The notes: generated by a model not told the origin, from the sequence alone. A stretch of DNA of 18,035 nucleotides from Hyphomonadaceae bacterium UBA2389 (GCA_002343395.1 DDSN01000087.1:1-18035), one strand, 5' to 3'; shown: positions 1-7,696, counted from the first letter of the stretch. Numbers and translations are program-made.

Positions 1-1
1 G

Positions 2-334
2 CGTCACATCGCCGATGTCATCGGCTGCGCGTCGATCGTGGCTTACACCGCCACGGGCTCAACCGCCGTGCGCATCGCGCGCGAACGGCCGCGGTGCGGC
101 GTCGTCGGGCTGACGCCCGTTGTCGAAACCGCGCGCCGTCTTGCGCTCGTGTGGGGCGTGAAGAGCATCGTCACCGAAGACGCAACCAACGTCGAGGACA
201 TGGTGGCGAAGGCGGATGCGACCGTGCGCAAGCTCGGCATCGCTGAAACCGGGGATCGCGTGGCGGTCATTGCCGGCATCCCCTTCGGGCGGCCGGGCAA
301 GACCAACACGATCCGCATTTTCCGCGTGGAGTAA
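2..334 (+). CDS. pyk: Pyruvate kinase, C-terminal fragment (5' truncated by window)
   Basis: The open frame runs from the left window edge to a TAA at 332-334, so only about 110 C-terminal residues are visible and the start codon lies outside. The translation reads IVAYTATGSTAVRIARERP, then TARRLALVWGV, then DRVAVIAGIPFGRPGKTN near the end. This is the order and spacing of the pyruvate kinase C-terminal alpha/beta domain: the T-x-S/T-G-x-T-A segment, the ARRL.L.WGV segment, and the closing V.V.AG.P.G..G.TN.I strand. Pyruvate kinase makes pyruvate and ATP from phosphoenolpyruvate and ADP in the last step of glycolysis. It converges on the cytochrome c gene, with two bases between the stop codons. 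Identification is by motif recognition; the catalytic barrel is not in view. Confidence 0.93.
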   Translation, partial: RHIADVIGCASIVAYTATGSTAVRIARERPRCGVVGLTPVVETARRLALVWGVKSIVTEDATNVEDMVAKADATVRKLGIAETGDRVAVIAGIPFGRPGKTNTIRIFRVE

Positions 335-336
335 AC

Positions 337-693
337 TCACTCGTCTTTCAAGCTGGCGATATACGCCCACAGGTCGTCAATGCGGTCTGGCTCAAGGATG
401 ATGTCTGGCATCGTGGGGTGCGAGGAACTCATCCAAGCGCGGAAGGCGGTCTCGGTCATGCCTGGCGCGTTGGCGATCTCGCGGAACGGCGGGGCATAGA
501 GATGCGCTGAATCGGCGCCGTCCGGCGGGATCGCATGGCAGGCCGCGCAAACCTCTTGGGCGTACGCGCGGCCAATGGCCGGCGATCCTGGTCCGAGATC
601 TGCCGCCGGTGCGGGAGATTGCTGTGATGCGCAAGCCGAAACGATCAAGCAGAGGGCGGCGAGGATCGCGCGCGGATCGGGCTTTACGGACAT
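337..693 (-). CDS. Class I cytochrome c lipoprotein, 118 aa
   Basis: The start is the ATG at 691-693, because a GGAGG Shine-Dalgarno (699-703 on this strand) sits five bases before it; the open frame upstream is ignored. The N-terminus is a lipoprotein signal with lipobox V18-S-A-C21, so the mature protein should be lipid-anchored at periplasmic Cys21. CAACH at residues 49-53 is a covalent haem c site. Met95 in HPTMPD is the likely distal ligand, and the C-terminus (DDLWAYIASL) is the usual last helix of class I cytochromes c. It probably carries electrons in the periplasm; the partner cannot be told from this context. The protein is small and single-haem, and closely resembles cytochrome c domains annotated only as cytochrome c family protein. 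Confidence 0.88.
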   Translation of the reverse strand: MSVKPDPRAILAALCLIVSACASQQSPAPAADLGPGSPAIGRAYAQEVCAACHAIPPDGADSAHLYAPPFREIANAPGMTETAFRAWMSSSHPTMPDIILEPDRIDDLWAYIASLKDE

Positions 694-723
694 GGTCGCC
701 TCCAGAACGGTCACATTGCGCGA

Positions 724-753
724 ACTGTACGCGCGCGGATTGAGGGCAATCAA
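724..753 (-). promoter_or_regulatory. Possible promoter of the cytochrome c gene
   Basis: On the minus strand a TTGATT (748-753) is followed 18 bases later by TACAGT (724-729), each matching four of six bases of the sigma-70-type -35 and -10 hexamers. It lies 31 bp upstream of the start codon. This is a weak match and a guess from position and sequence only. Confidence 0.25.
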
Positions 754-840
754 AGGCGTGGTAACCTTTCGTTCACCGCAAATCACCGACTGTTTCGTCC
801 CGTCAGTGGAGGAGTGATCCGACGCGAAGCGGAGGCGTGC

Positions 841-1089
841 ATGCGAAAGTACCAAGCCCTGCAAGCTCATCTTCAGAAGCGCAAAGGGCGCGCGGAGATG
901 CTTTCGTTCGAGGATATCGAAGCCATCATCGGCAAGGAGCTGCCCCAAAGCGCGGTGAAGCATCGCGCCTTCTGGGCGAACGACAACGAAGGCTACCATA
1001 GCCATGCGCGGGCGTGGATGGGCGCTGGCTATCGCGTCGCCTACGTTGACCGCGAGTGCAAGGTCGTGCGGTTCGAGCGGACCCGCTAA
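841..1089 (+). CDS. DUF7662-type small protein, 82 aa
   Basis: The start is the ATG at 841, with GGAGG at 831-835 five bases upstream. The GTG at 814 is rejected because the GGAGGA before it abuts the codon with no spacer. The protein has the pattern I associate with DUF7662: a short MRKYQALQAHL opening, a LSFEDIEAIIGKELPQSA helix, then HRAFWANDN, then HARAWMGAGYRV and a closing VRFERT strand. No enzymatic residues, signal peptide or membrane segment are visible, so it is probably a cytoplasmic one-domain protein. Related sequences occur alone or next to restriction and defence genes, but nothing of that kind is here. The function is unknown. The 147-bp gap to the divergent cytochrome gene probably holds both promoters. 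Confidence 0.8.
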   Translation: MRKYQALQAHLQKRKGRAEMLSFEDIEAIIGKELPQSAVKHRAFWANDNEGYHSHARAWMGAGYRVAYVDRECKVVRFERTR

Positions 1090-1155
1090 GGACGCGCGCC
1101 TTTCTTACGCCAAATTCACGCTTCTTTCTCCTCGCATGTGAGTGGAGGGAAGGCG

Positions 1156-1716
1156 ATGCTGCGCGCGTTGATGCTTGGCTACATGCTGGCGGTATTGGCG
1201 GCTTGCGACGGCGTTTCGACGAGCCCTGACGGAGACTTGGAGGGCGCTCCCGGCGCTGGCGGCTACACCATCGAAATTCGCGCGAGCGCGAGTGACCAAA
1301 CGTTTCTCGTGACCGCGCCGGATGGGCGCGTCGTCGGCGCCCGCGCCGCTGAAGGCGCGTCGATGTTGATGGAGAACGACCGCGCGATGGCCTTGGCGGG
1401 CGCGCCGCCCACACAAGGAGAGCCGCCGCCCGAAGTCGTTTCATTGCGCGTGCCCGGTTTCAATCTGCGCATTGGCGGCGTTGACGAAAATGCGGACGGC
1501 GAGTCAGGGCAGGTGGCGATCTCGATGGGCGCGAATGGCCAGAACATCGAGATCAATGCCGACGAAGGCGGGCCCGGCGACGCCGATGATCGCGCCCATG
1601 TGCGCATAATCGGCGCCGACGAGCAGGCGGTGCGCGAGTTCATTGCCGAAGCCGACGAACTATCGCCCAGCGTGCAGGCGCAAATGCTCGCAGGGTTGGG
1701 CATTGCCGAGCAATAA
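1156..1716 (+). CDS. Uncharacterised lipoprotein, 186 aa
   Basis: The start is the ATG at 1156, six bases after a strong GGAGGG at 1144-1149; the in-frame GTG at 1138 precedes that site and is rejected. The N-terminus MLRALMLGYMLAVLAAC gives a lipoprotein signal with lipobox L14-A-A-C17. The rest has no family I recognise. It has a short beta-like stretch (YTIEIRASASDQTFLVTAPDGRVVGARAAEGAS), a Pro-rich turn (APPTQGEPPPEV), a strand with FNLRIGGVDEN, and a long acidic Gly/Asp-rich part. It ends in a helix (ADEQAVREFIAEADELSPSV, then QAQMLAGLGI). The mature protein is strongly acidic and is predicted to be anchored in the periplasm or outer membrane. The gene is followed by the YidB-like gene on the same strand after 97 bp. 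Confidence 0.78.
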   Translation: MLRALMLGYMLAVLAACDGVSTSPDGDLEGAPGAGGYTIEIRASASDQTFLVTAPDGRVVGARAAEGASMLMENDRAMALAGAPPTQGEPPPEVVSLRVPGFNLRIGGVDENADGESGQVAISMGANGQNIEINADEGGPGDADDRAHVRIIGADEQAVREFIAEADELSPSVQAQMLAGLGIAEQ

Positions 1717-1813
1717 GCCTACAGGATTTGTCACACGCCGATGATTGTCCTGGCCGAGTCCGCGCGCTAGGGGGTGACATAGCGCCGGGATCGCGCGCGG
1801 GTGGAGGATCGTC

Positions 1814-2212
1814 ATGGGTATTTTGGACAACATCGTCGGCGCTCTCACGGGCGGCGGCCAGGGCGGCAACGACGCTCTCGTATCGGCGGTGACCCATCTG
1901 CTTGGCCAGGAGTCCGGCGGCCTCGGCGGTCTGGTTCAGAAGTTTGAACAAGCCGGCATGGGCGATCTCATCAAAGGCTGGATCTCGACCGGCCCAAATC
2001 CAGCGATCAACGCCGATCAGTTGCGCGCCGCGTTGGGCTCCGACGTGGTTCAGCAGCTCGCGCAGCGCGCGGGTGTTGACGCTAACGCGCTCTTGGGCGG
2101 ACTCGCGCAGCAGCTGCCGGGGTTGATCGACAAATTGACGCCTGATGGCGTCGCTCCCGATGCGAACGCGCTGACCGGCCTGCTTGGGCAGTTGCTGGGC
2201 GGACGCAGCTAG
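1814..2212 (+). CDS. YidB-like protein (DUF937), 132 aa
   Basis: ATG at 1814 follows GGAGGA (1803-1808) at a five-base spacing. The protein shows the DUF937/YidB pattern: MGILDNIVGAL start, Gly-rich hydrophobic repeats (GGLGGLVQKFEQAGMGDLIKGW), then STGPNPAINADQLRAALG, AQRAGVDANALLGGLAQQLP and a C-terminal NALTGLLGQLLGG. Members are 120-140 aa, so the length is normal. There is no signal peptide and no charged catalytic set. The biochemical role of YidB is not established. The gene precedes the S46 peptidase by 58 bp on the same strand, so co-transcription is possible, although the peptidase's own start signal is weak. Confidence 0.88.
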   Translation: MGILDNIVGALTGGGQGGNDALVSAVTHLLGQESGGLGGLVQKFEQAGMGDLIKGWISTGPNPAINADQLRAALGSDVVQQLAQRAGVDANALLGGLAQQLPGLIDKLTPDGVAPDANALTGLLGQLLGGRS

Positions 2213-2270
2213 GCGCTTGCGAACGCCCGCGCGTCGCGCCGATGCTGCGGCGCGATTCGCGAGAGTTCAG

Positions 2271-4331
2271 ATGTACAAAAATTTGCGCTTGGCGCTCGCC
2301 GTGGCGGCAGCCCTGATCGCTGGCCCTGCTGGCGCCGACGAGGGCATGTGGACGTTCGACAACTTTCCCGCCGTCCGCATGCGCGCGGCGTTGGGCTGGG
2401 CGCCCGACCAAGCGTGGCTCGACCGCGCGATGGCGGGCACGGCGCGGCTGCCAGGCTGCTCCGCATCGAACGTGTCCGCCGAAGGGCTGGTGCTTACAAA
2501 CCACCATTGCGTGATCGCCTGCGTCACGGCGCTCTCCACCCGCGAGGCGAACTACATCGAAAGCGGCTTCATGGCGCGCGCACGCGACGAGGAATTGCGT
2601 TGCGCGAATACGTCCGTGCAAGTCTTGGCGGGCATCGCCGACGTGACGGACGCCATTGCCGCGGCGACGGCGGACGCGGCGCCGGAGGCGTTCGCGCGGG
2701 TGCGCGACGCCGAGATCGCGCGGCTGGAGCGCGCCTGTGCGCAAGGACCGACGCGATGCGAGGTGGTCACCTTGTACGAGGGCGGCCGCTACGCGCTTTA
2801 CCGGTATCGTCGCTATGACGATGTTCGTCTCGTCTTCGCGCCGGAGCACGCCATGGCGGCGTTTGGCGGCGATCCCGACAATTTCGCATTCCCTCGTTAC
2901 TGCATCGATTTCGCCTTTCTGAGACTCTACGAAAATGGCCGCCCAGCGCGCACGCCGAACCATCTGTCGATGCGGTTTACGCCGCTGCAGGAAGGGGAGA
3001 TCGTTCTCACCGCGGGCAATCCTGGGCGCACCTCGCGTCTGCGCACCACGGCGGAGTTGGCGTTTGAGCGGGAAGTGAATCTGCCCTGGCAGATCGATTC
3101 GCTGGCCGAGGCGCGCGGGCGCTTGCTTGCGTATGCGATGCGCGGCGCCGATCAGGAGCGCTTCGCATCGAGCGCTCTGCAAGGCGTCGAAAACTCGCTG
3201 AAGGGGCTCTCTGGGCGGCGGCAAGCTCTGGCTGACGCGGCTGGTTTTGCCCGTGTGGCGGCGCGGGAAGCCGACTTGCGCACCCGTGTGGGGCGCAATC
3301 GCGCCGCGCAGCGCGAAGTCGGCGACGCTTGGGGCGAGATCGCGAATGCGCAAACCGCCTACCGCGACATGTTTTTCCGGTATCAATACTTGGAGGCGCG
3401 CGCGGGCGAACGCTCGCTTCTCTTTGCCTGGGCGCGCGACATTGTCCGTGGCGCGGCGGAGCGAGAAAGGCCAGACGCTGAGCGGCTGCCGCGCTACACG
3501 GAGGCGCGTCTCGGCGTCGTTGAACAAAGTTTGCGCGCGCAACGCCCCGTTTCCGCGGAGTTCGAAGCGCTGAACCTCGCGTTCTGGCTGTCGAAACTCC
3601 GCGAGCACATGACCGCCGACGACCCGGCGGTGCGCCGCATCTTGGGCGGTGAAAGTCCCGAAGCCTTGGCGAACAGACTGGCGCGGTCGCAACTCTCCGA
3701 TCAGTCCTTCCGCGTGCAGCTTTGGGAGGGCGCCGCCGCCGCGGTTTCTGCTTCGGACGATCCGCTGGTGGCGTTCGTGCGCGCGTGGGATGGAGAAGCG
3801 CGCGCGGCGCGCGAGCAGTATGTGGCGCAGGTGGAGCGGCCCATCGCGCGCGCACACGAGCGCATCGCACGCGCACGCTTTCGCGCCTTTGGCGAGGCGG
3901 CTTATCCGGACGCCACCTTCAGTCCGCGCCTATCTTATGGCCGCGTCGAGGGGTGGACGGAATCGGATGGGCGCGCCGTCCCCGCGTTCACGCAAGCGGG
4001 CGGGCTCTATCAGCGCGCGGCCAGCGATCCGGCGTTCGCGTTGACGCGACCCTGGATCGAAGCGCGCGCGCGCTTGGACGCCACGACGATCTTCAACGTC
4101 TCGACGAGCAACGACATCATCGGCGGCAATTCCGGCTCGCCGTTGCTTGATCGCGAGGGGCGGGTGGTTGGCGCGGCGTTTGACGGCAACATCCATTCGC
4201 TCGGCGGCGAGTACTTCTATGACGGCGCCCTCAACCGCAGCGTCAGCGTCGCATCAACCGCGATCGCGCTTGCGTTGCGAGACGTGTACGGCATGACCAA
4301 CCTCTTGGCCGAACTGGAAGGACGCCGCTGA
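2271..4331 (+). CDS. S46 family dipeptidyl-peptidase (DPP7/DPP11-like), 686 aa
   Basis: The start is the ATG at 2271, which gives a Sec signal peptide (MYKNLRLALAVAAALIAGPAGA, cleavage before Asp23); a weak GAGAG lies five bases upstream. The frame is open further upstream, but that part overlaps the preceding gene. The trypsin-like triad of family S46 is complete: His79 in LTNHHC, Asp213 in CIDFAFLRLY and Ser621 in GGNSGSP. S46 enzymes are periplasmic exopeptidases that release dipeptides from the N-terminus of oligopeptides, with a helical insertion capping the active site (the long Arg/Ala-rich middle, about 250-560). The residue 18 after the serine, which sets P1 preference, is Gly639 in FDGN. 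By family knowledge this suggests DPP7-like hydrophobic rather than DPP11-like acidic preference. Length is close to the usual 700-720 aa. Confidence 0.9.
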   Translation: MYKNLRLALAVAAALIAGPAGADEGMWTFDNFPAVRMRAALGWAPDQAWLDRAMAGTARLPGCSASNVSAEGLVLTNHHCVIACVTALSTREANYIESGFMARARDEELRCANTSVQVLAGIADVTDAIAAATADAAPEAFARVRDAEIARLERACAQGPTRCEVVTLYEGGRYALYRYRRYDDVRLVFAPEHAMAAFGGDPDNFAFPRYCIDFAFLRLYENGRPARTPNHLSMRFTPLQEGEIVLTAGNPGRTSRLRTTAELAFEREVNLPWQIDSLAEARGRLLAYAMRGADQERFASSALQGVENSLKGLSGRRQALADAAGFARVAAREADLRTRVGRNRAAQREVGDAWGEIANAQTAYRDMFFRYQYLEARAGERSLLFAWARDIVRGAAERERPDAERLPRYTEARLGVVEQSLRAQRPVSAEFEALNLAFWLSKLREHMTADDPAVRRILGGESPEALANRLARSQLSDQSFRVQLWEGAAAAVSASDDPLVAFVRAWDGEARAAREQYVAQVERPIARAHERIARARFRAFGEAAYPDATFSPRLSYGRVEGWTESDGRAVPAFTQAGGLYQRAASDPAFALTRPWIEARARLDATTIFNVSTSNDIIGGNSGSPLLDREGRVVGAAFDGNIHSLGGEYFYDGALNRSVSVASTAIALALRDVYGMTNLLAELEGRR

Positions 4332-4340
4332 GCGCGGCGT
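4322..4340. terminator. Short stem between convergent S46 and EVE genes
   Basis: ACGCCGC (4322-4328) and GCGGCGT (4334-4340) form a perfect 7-bp stem with a five-base loop. It spans the S46 stop codon and abuts the EVE stop. Neither side has a T-run, so it would be at best a weak bidirectional terminator or an mRNA 3' end stabiliser. Confidence 0.3.
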
Positions 4341-4754
4341 TCACTTCAGTCCTCCCAGCTTTCGGATCAGCGCCCATTGTTCGCTTGTCACCGGCTGCAC
4401 GCTGAGTCGGGAGTTCTTCACCAGCACCATGTCGGCGAGCTTCTTTTCAGCCTTGATGGCCGCAAGCGTGACCGGCGTCTTGAGCGCTTCCACCGCCTTG
4501 AAGTCGACGCACACGAAGGCGCCGCTCTCATCCGTGGGGTCGGGGTAGGATGTGCGCACGACCTCGCTCACGCCGACGATCTCCTTGCCGTCGCCGGAAT
4601 GGTAAAAAAAAGCGTGGTCGCCTTCCTTCATGGCGTTCAGATGCGCTTTCGCTTGATGGTTGCGCACGCCCGTCCAGGCGTCCGCGCTTTTTTTGGCGGT
4701 GTGCTGGCTCCAGGACCAGGTTCCTGGTTCGCTCTTGATCAACCAATAGGCCAA
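4341..4754 (-). CDS. EVE domain-containing protein, 137 aa
   Basis: The sequence opens AYWLIKSEPGTWSW and contains TGVRNHQAKAHLNAMKEGDHAFFYHS, GVSEVVRTSYPDPT and FVCVDFKAVE. This is the EVE (PUA-like) domain of the YTH/ASCH group over its full usual length of about 137 residues. EVE domains are small cytoplasmic folds believed to bind modified bases in nucleic acid; the specific ligand here is unknown. The start is the TTG at 4752-4754, since GGAGG (4760-4764) precedes it by exactly five bases and homology begins at that codon. The open frame extends far upstream, but only as the shadow of the ABC ATPase gene. The coding sequence carries a T8 run (4604-4611) and an A7 run (4688-4694 on this strand), unusual in such GC-rich DNA. 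Confidence 0.9.
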   Translation of the reverse strand: MAYWLIKSEPGTWSWSQHTAKKSADAWTGVRNHQAKAHLNAMKEGDHAFFYHSGDGKEIVGVSEVVRTSYPDPTDESGAFVCVDFKAVEALKTPVTLAAIKAEKKLADMVLVKNSRLSVQPVTSEQWALIRKLGGLK

Positions 4755-4759
4755 CGACG

Positions 4760-4764
4760 CCTCC
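4760..4764 (-). promoter_or_regulatory. Shine-Dalgarno GGAGG that fixes a TTG start
   Basis: GGAGG on the minus strand, five bases before the TTG at 4752-4754. No ATG or GTG lies in frame near the start of EVE homology, so this site decides the start. Confidence 0.75.
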
Positions 4765-4886
4765 AAGCAGGTATGAGGGTGTGAAATTCGCGCGGCAGGA
4801 TTGTCTGGAAGCGTCAACTGCGTCAATCGCGCGCTGATCGTCGCGCACGCCTTGATCTTGGCCGCAGCGGCCTTCAACTTGGGCTC

Positions 4887-5828
4887 ATGGACGCCGCGCT
4901 TGAAGCAGAAGGCCTGGTCAAGCGCTATGGCGCGCGTACGGCGGTGCGCGATGTTTCGTTTTCTGTGCCGAAGGGCTCCATCTACGGCGTGTTGGGTCCC
5001 AACGGCGCCGGCAAGTCGACGACCTTGCGCATGATCGTCGGCGTTCTGAAACCAAGCGCGGGGCGGATATCGCTCCTCGGCGGGCCGATCTCGCGCGAGA
5101 CGCTGCGCCGAGTCGGCTATCTGCCGGAGGAGCGCGGCCTCTATCGATCGATGAGCGCGCGCGGCGCGATTGCGTATCTCGCGCGTTTGAAAGGCACGCC
5201 GGCGCGCACCGCCTTCAGGCGCGCGGACCAGCTGCTCGCCGATCACGGCCTGGAGAAGATCCGCAACAAACGCATCAAGACCCTCTCGAAAGGCATGGCG
5301 CAGAAGGTTCAGGTGTTGGCGGCCATCGCGCACGAGCCGGAATTCATCATCTTCGATGAGCCGTTTTCCGGGCTCGATCCAGTGAATCAGCGCGCGCTTG
5401 AAGCGACGATACGAGCGCAAGCGCAGGCGGGGCGGACGGTCTTGTTCTCGACCCACGTGATGGAGCACGCCGAGCGCCTATGCGAGCGCATCCTCCTCAT
5501 CGCCCAGGGCGCGCGCGCTTTCGAGGGCACGGTCAGCGAAGCCTTGGCCTTGGCGCCAAGCGTTGCGGTGCTCGAGACGGACGGCGCCTTTGATCTCGCG
5601 GGCGCGCTTGTCCCGAAGGGATTCGCCGTGACGCTTGAAGGCGAAGAGCACGGGAACAAGAGGTGGCGCGCGCGTTTGGAAAATGGGCGTGGGTCGCGGC
5701 AGCTTTTGCAGGCTTGCGTTGAGGCCGGCGCGCCGCTGTCGCTGTTTGAGCCCGCGCGCGCGAGCTTGCACGAAGCATTCGTCGCGCTCGTCGGCGACAA
5801 AATCAAACCCAGCACGGTTGCGGAGTAG
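4887..5828 (+). CDS. ABC transporter ATP-binding protein (NatA/YhaQ-like), 313 aa
   Basis: All nucleotide-binding motifs are present in order: Walker A GPNGAGKST (37-45), the Q-loop region written YLPEERGLY (79-86, with Glu in place of the usual Gln, typical of this subfamily), signature LSKGMAQKVQ (133-142), Walker B FIIFDEP with catalytic Glu158, D-loop SGLD (161-164) and H-loop His190 in FSTH. A C-terminal extension (about 210-313) matches the DUF4162-like domain of NatA/YhaQ ATPases. It would energise the permease encoded three bases downstream, forming an ABC-2-type exporter at the inner membrane; the cargo is unknown. The ATG at 4887 has no strong Shine-Dalgarno. The 132-bp gap to the divergent EVE gene probably holds its promoter and a short GGCCGC-A-GCGGCC palindrome (4860-4872). 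Confidence 0.92.
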   Translation: MDAALEAEGLVKRYGARTAVRDVSFSVPKGSIYGVLGPNGAGKSTTLRMIVGVLKPSAGRISLLGGPISRETLRRVGYLPEERGLYRSMSARGAIAYLARLKGTPARTAFRRADQLLADHGLEKIRNKRIKTLSKGMAQKVQVLAAIAHEPEFIIFDEPFSGLDPVNQRALEATIRAQAQAGRTVLFSTHVMEHAERLCERILLIAQGARAFEGTVSEALALAPSVAVLETDGAFDLAGALVPKGFAVTLEGEEHGNKRWRARLENGRGSRQLLQACVEAGAPLSLFEPARASLHEAFVALVGDKIKPSTVAE

Positions 5829-5831
5829 GGC

Positions 5832-7271
5832 ATGGGCCGCATCTTCCTTGTCGCGCGCCGGGAATACCTCGCCTACGTCGCAGCGTGGGGTTTTTGGGTG
5901 TCGTTGTTGACGGCCCCGATTCTCATCGCCGCTTTGATATTCGCGCCGGTTTTGCTCGCGCGCGCGGAGCCGTCTCGTCTGCTGGCGGTTGTCGCCGAGC
6001 AGGCAGCGGACGCAAACGCCGTCATCCGCGCGTTCGAGGAGCAGGCGCGCGACGAGGCGCGGACCGAGGTGCGCGCGTTTGTCGGCGCTACGGCGCCGTA
6101 TCTTGCGGAACGCGCGACGGCTGCGTTCGACGCCGAGAGCGATCGCGGCGCGGCGGTCGCGGCGGTGCGCGCGATCGTTGCGCGCGAGGCGCCCAGGTCG
6201 CTTGCGGCGTTTCCGGCGCCAACGCCGCGCTATCTGCTGGTCGAACCGCCCGCGCGCGGCATCGAGGGCTTGCGGCCTTACCTCGACGGAACGCGCACGC
6301 TGAGCAGCGGCCATGTACTGTACGGCGCCTTGAACGTCCGCCGGGACGCAAGTGGCGCGCCCCTCATTGAGTATTGGAGCACCAACCTCCAGCACGACGA
6401 ACCGACCATCATCGCCGGGCGCGCGATGCGCTTGGCGATGCAGCGCGAGGCGCTGGCGCGGCAGGGCATCGCTCCCGAGGAGGCCGAGCGCCTCAATCAG
6501 CTGGAGCCCGCCGTGGCGCAGTTCGATCCGCGCCCCGGCGCTGCCCAAGGCGAGGTGACGGTGCGCGAGCGCGCGCCGTTCTTCGCAGCGATCGCGCTCG
6601 CCTTTGTCTTATGGAGCGTGGTGTTTTCGGTCGCCAACATGCTTTTGTCCGGCGTTATTGAGGAGAAGTCGAACAAGATCCTCGACACGTTGCTGACCAG
6701 CGTTTCGCCAGTTGAGATTTTGCTCGGCAAGCTTTTGGGCGTCGCCGCGGTGAGCGCGACCTTGTTCTTATTCTGGGGCGCGCTCGGCGGCGGGTTGCTG
6801 GCGGTGGCGGCGTCGAAAATGAGCGACTCGTTCGTGGGCCAGATCGCGGCGGCGTTCCTCGAACCGCGCTTGATCGCTGCCTTCGCGGTCGGCTTCATCG
6901 CCGGATATCTCATGTATGGCGCCATCTTCCTGGCGTTGGGCTCGTTGTGTGAGTCGATCCAGGAGGCGCAGACCTTGCTCGGGCCCGTGGCCATCGTGTT
7001 GTCGATGCCCATGCTGTTGATTGGCCCAGCGATGGACAACCCCAACTCGCCTATCATCGAGGCGGCAAGCTGGGCGCCGCTGTTCACGCCGTTTCTGCTT
7101 TTGATCCGCGCGCCCGCTGGGCTCGCTTGGACCGAGATCGCCGCGCAGGGTGCGCTGATGGTCGCCACGGTGATCGTGTTGCTGTTTCTGGCCGCAGGCG
7201 TCTTTCGCGCCGGCGTGGTCAATCAGCTTTCACTGGCGGGATTGTTCGGTCGCAAAACCCAAAAGGAATAG
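5832..7271 (+). CDS. ABC-2 type transporter permease (NatB/YhaP-like), 479 aa
   Basis: Topology is as expected for NatB/YhaP: one N-terminal membrane helix (about 20-45), a long soluble Ala/Arg-rich extracytoplasmic domain, then a cluster of about six helices in the C-terminal half starting FFAAIALAFVLWSVVFSVAN. The hallmark cytoplasmic loop EEKSNKILDTLLTSVSP followed by VEILLGKLLG is clear. It begins three bases after the ATPase stop, so the pair is almost certainly translationally coupled. These exporters use ATP hydrolysis by the partner; sodium, drugs or peptides are known cargoes in relatives, and none can be chosen here. Convergent VOC gene follows within two bases. Confidence 0.9.
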   Translation: MGRIFLVARREYLAYVAAWGFWVSLLTAPILIAALIFAPVLLARAEPSRLLAVVAEQAADANAVIRAFEEQARDEARTEVRAFVGATAPYLAERATAAFDAESDRGAAVAAVRAIVAREAPRSLAAFPAPTPRYLLVEPPARGIEGLRPYLDGTRTLSSGHVLYGALNVRRDASGAPLIEYWSTNLQHDEPTIIAGRAMRLAMQREALARQGIAPEEAERLNQLEPAVAQFDPRPGAAQGEVTVRERAPFFAAIALAFVLWSVVFSVANMLLSGVIEEKSNKILDTLLTSVSPVEILLGKLLGVAAVSATLFLFWGALGGGLLAVAASKMSDSFVGQIAAAFLEPRLIAAFAVGFIAGYLMYGAIFLALGSLCESIQEAQTLLGPVAIVLSMPMLLIGPAMDNPNSPIIEAASWAPLFTPFLLLIRAPAGLAWTEIAAQGALMVATVIVLLFLAAGVFRAGVVNQLSLAGLFGRKTQKE

Positions 7272-7272
7272 C

Positions 7273-7659
7273 TTACGCCGCTGTCCAGCCGAGCAGGGCG
7301 AGAGCGTGGCCTTCGGGATCCTTGAAGGCGCGCAGAATGAGGTCGCGTCCTTCCGCTTTTTGCAGCACGATACGGGTATGCAGGAAACGCGCACCCGCGC
7401 TCTCGACCGCGCGCTCCGCGACGTCCCAGACCACCGGCTCGAAGTAGAGGATCGCATCGCCGCCGAGGCTTTCCTCTGGCGGCTTCGCGCCGATCATGAG
7501 CCGTACGCCGCCGCCATCCATGAACACCATTCCGTTCGTCTCGAACAGAATGTTCAGCCCTAGCGCTGCGTGATAAAACTCCGCCAAACGGCGTGGGTCG
7601 CGACTGCCGAGGGCGACTTGGCGAAGGCCGGTGACGAGCGGTTCGGGCGGTGCGGACAT
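7273..7659 (-). CDS. VOC/glyoxalase family protein, 128 aa
   Basis: The start is the ATG at 7657-7659, with GGAGGG four to five bases upstream on the minus strand; an earlier in-frame codon six residues up lies before that site. The pattern is a vicinal-oxygen-chelate fold: LRQVALGSRDPRRLAEFYHAALGL opens the first beta-alpha-beta-beta-beta unit, and VVWDVAERAVESAGARF with RAFKDPEGHALALLGW forms the second. The first metal-ligand position, normally His, is Gln here (LRQVAL), so classical glyoxalase I chemistry is unlikely. The substrate is unknown. The gene is downstream of rpsU on the same strand but separated by the rpsU terminator, so it likely has its own promoter. Confidence 0.85.
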   Translation of the reverse strand: MSAPPEPLVTGLRQVALGSRDPRRLAEFYHAALGLNILFETNGMVFMDGGGVRLMIGAKPPEESLGGDAILYFEPVVWDVAERAVESAGARFLHTRIVLQKAEGRDLILRAFKDPEGHALALLGWTAA

Positions 7660-7696
7660 AAATCCCTCCTGCGACAATGCTTACATTGGCGCAAGA

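Noticed and set aside
2082..3857. 591-codon minus-strand frame opposite the S46 peptidase
   Set aside because: It is Arg/His-rich without domains, and lies entirely over a gene with a full catalytic triad; high GC creates long antisense frames.
4755..5468. N-terminal extension of the EVE protein
   Set aside because: The open frame overlaps the ABC ATPase in antisense and homology with a ribosome site begins at 4754.
5478..6548. 356-codon minus-strand frame opposite the ABC genes
   Set aside because: Low-complexity Arg-rich translation, antisense to two well-supported transporter genes.
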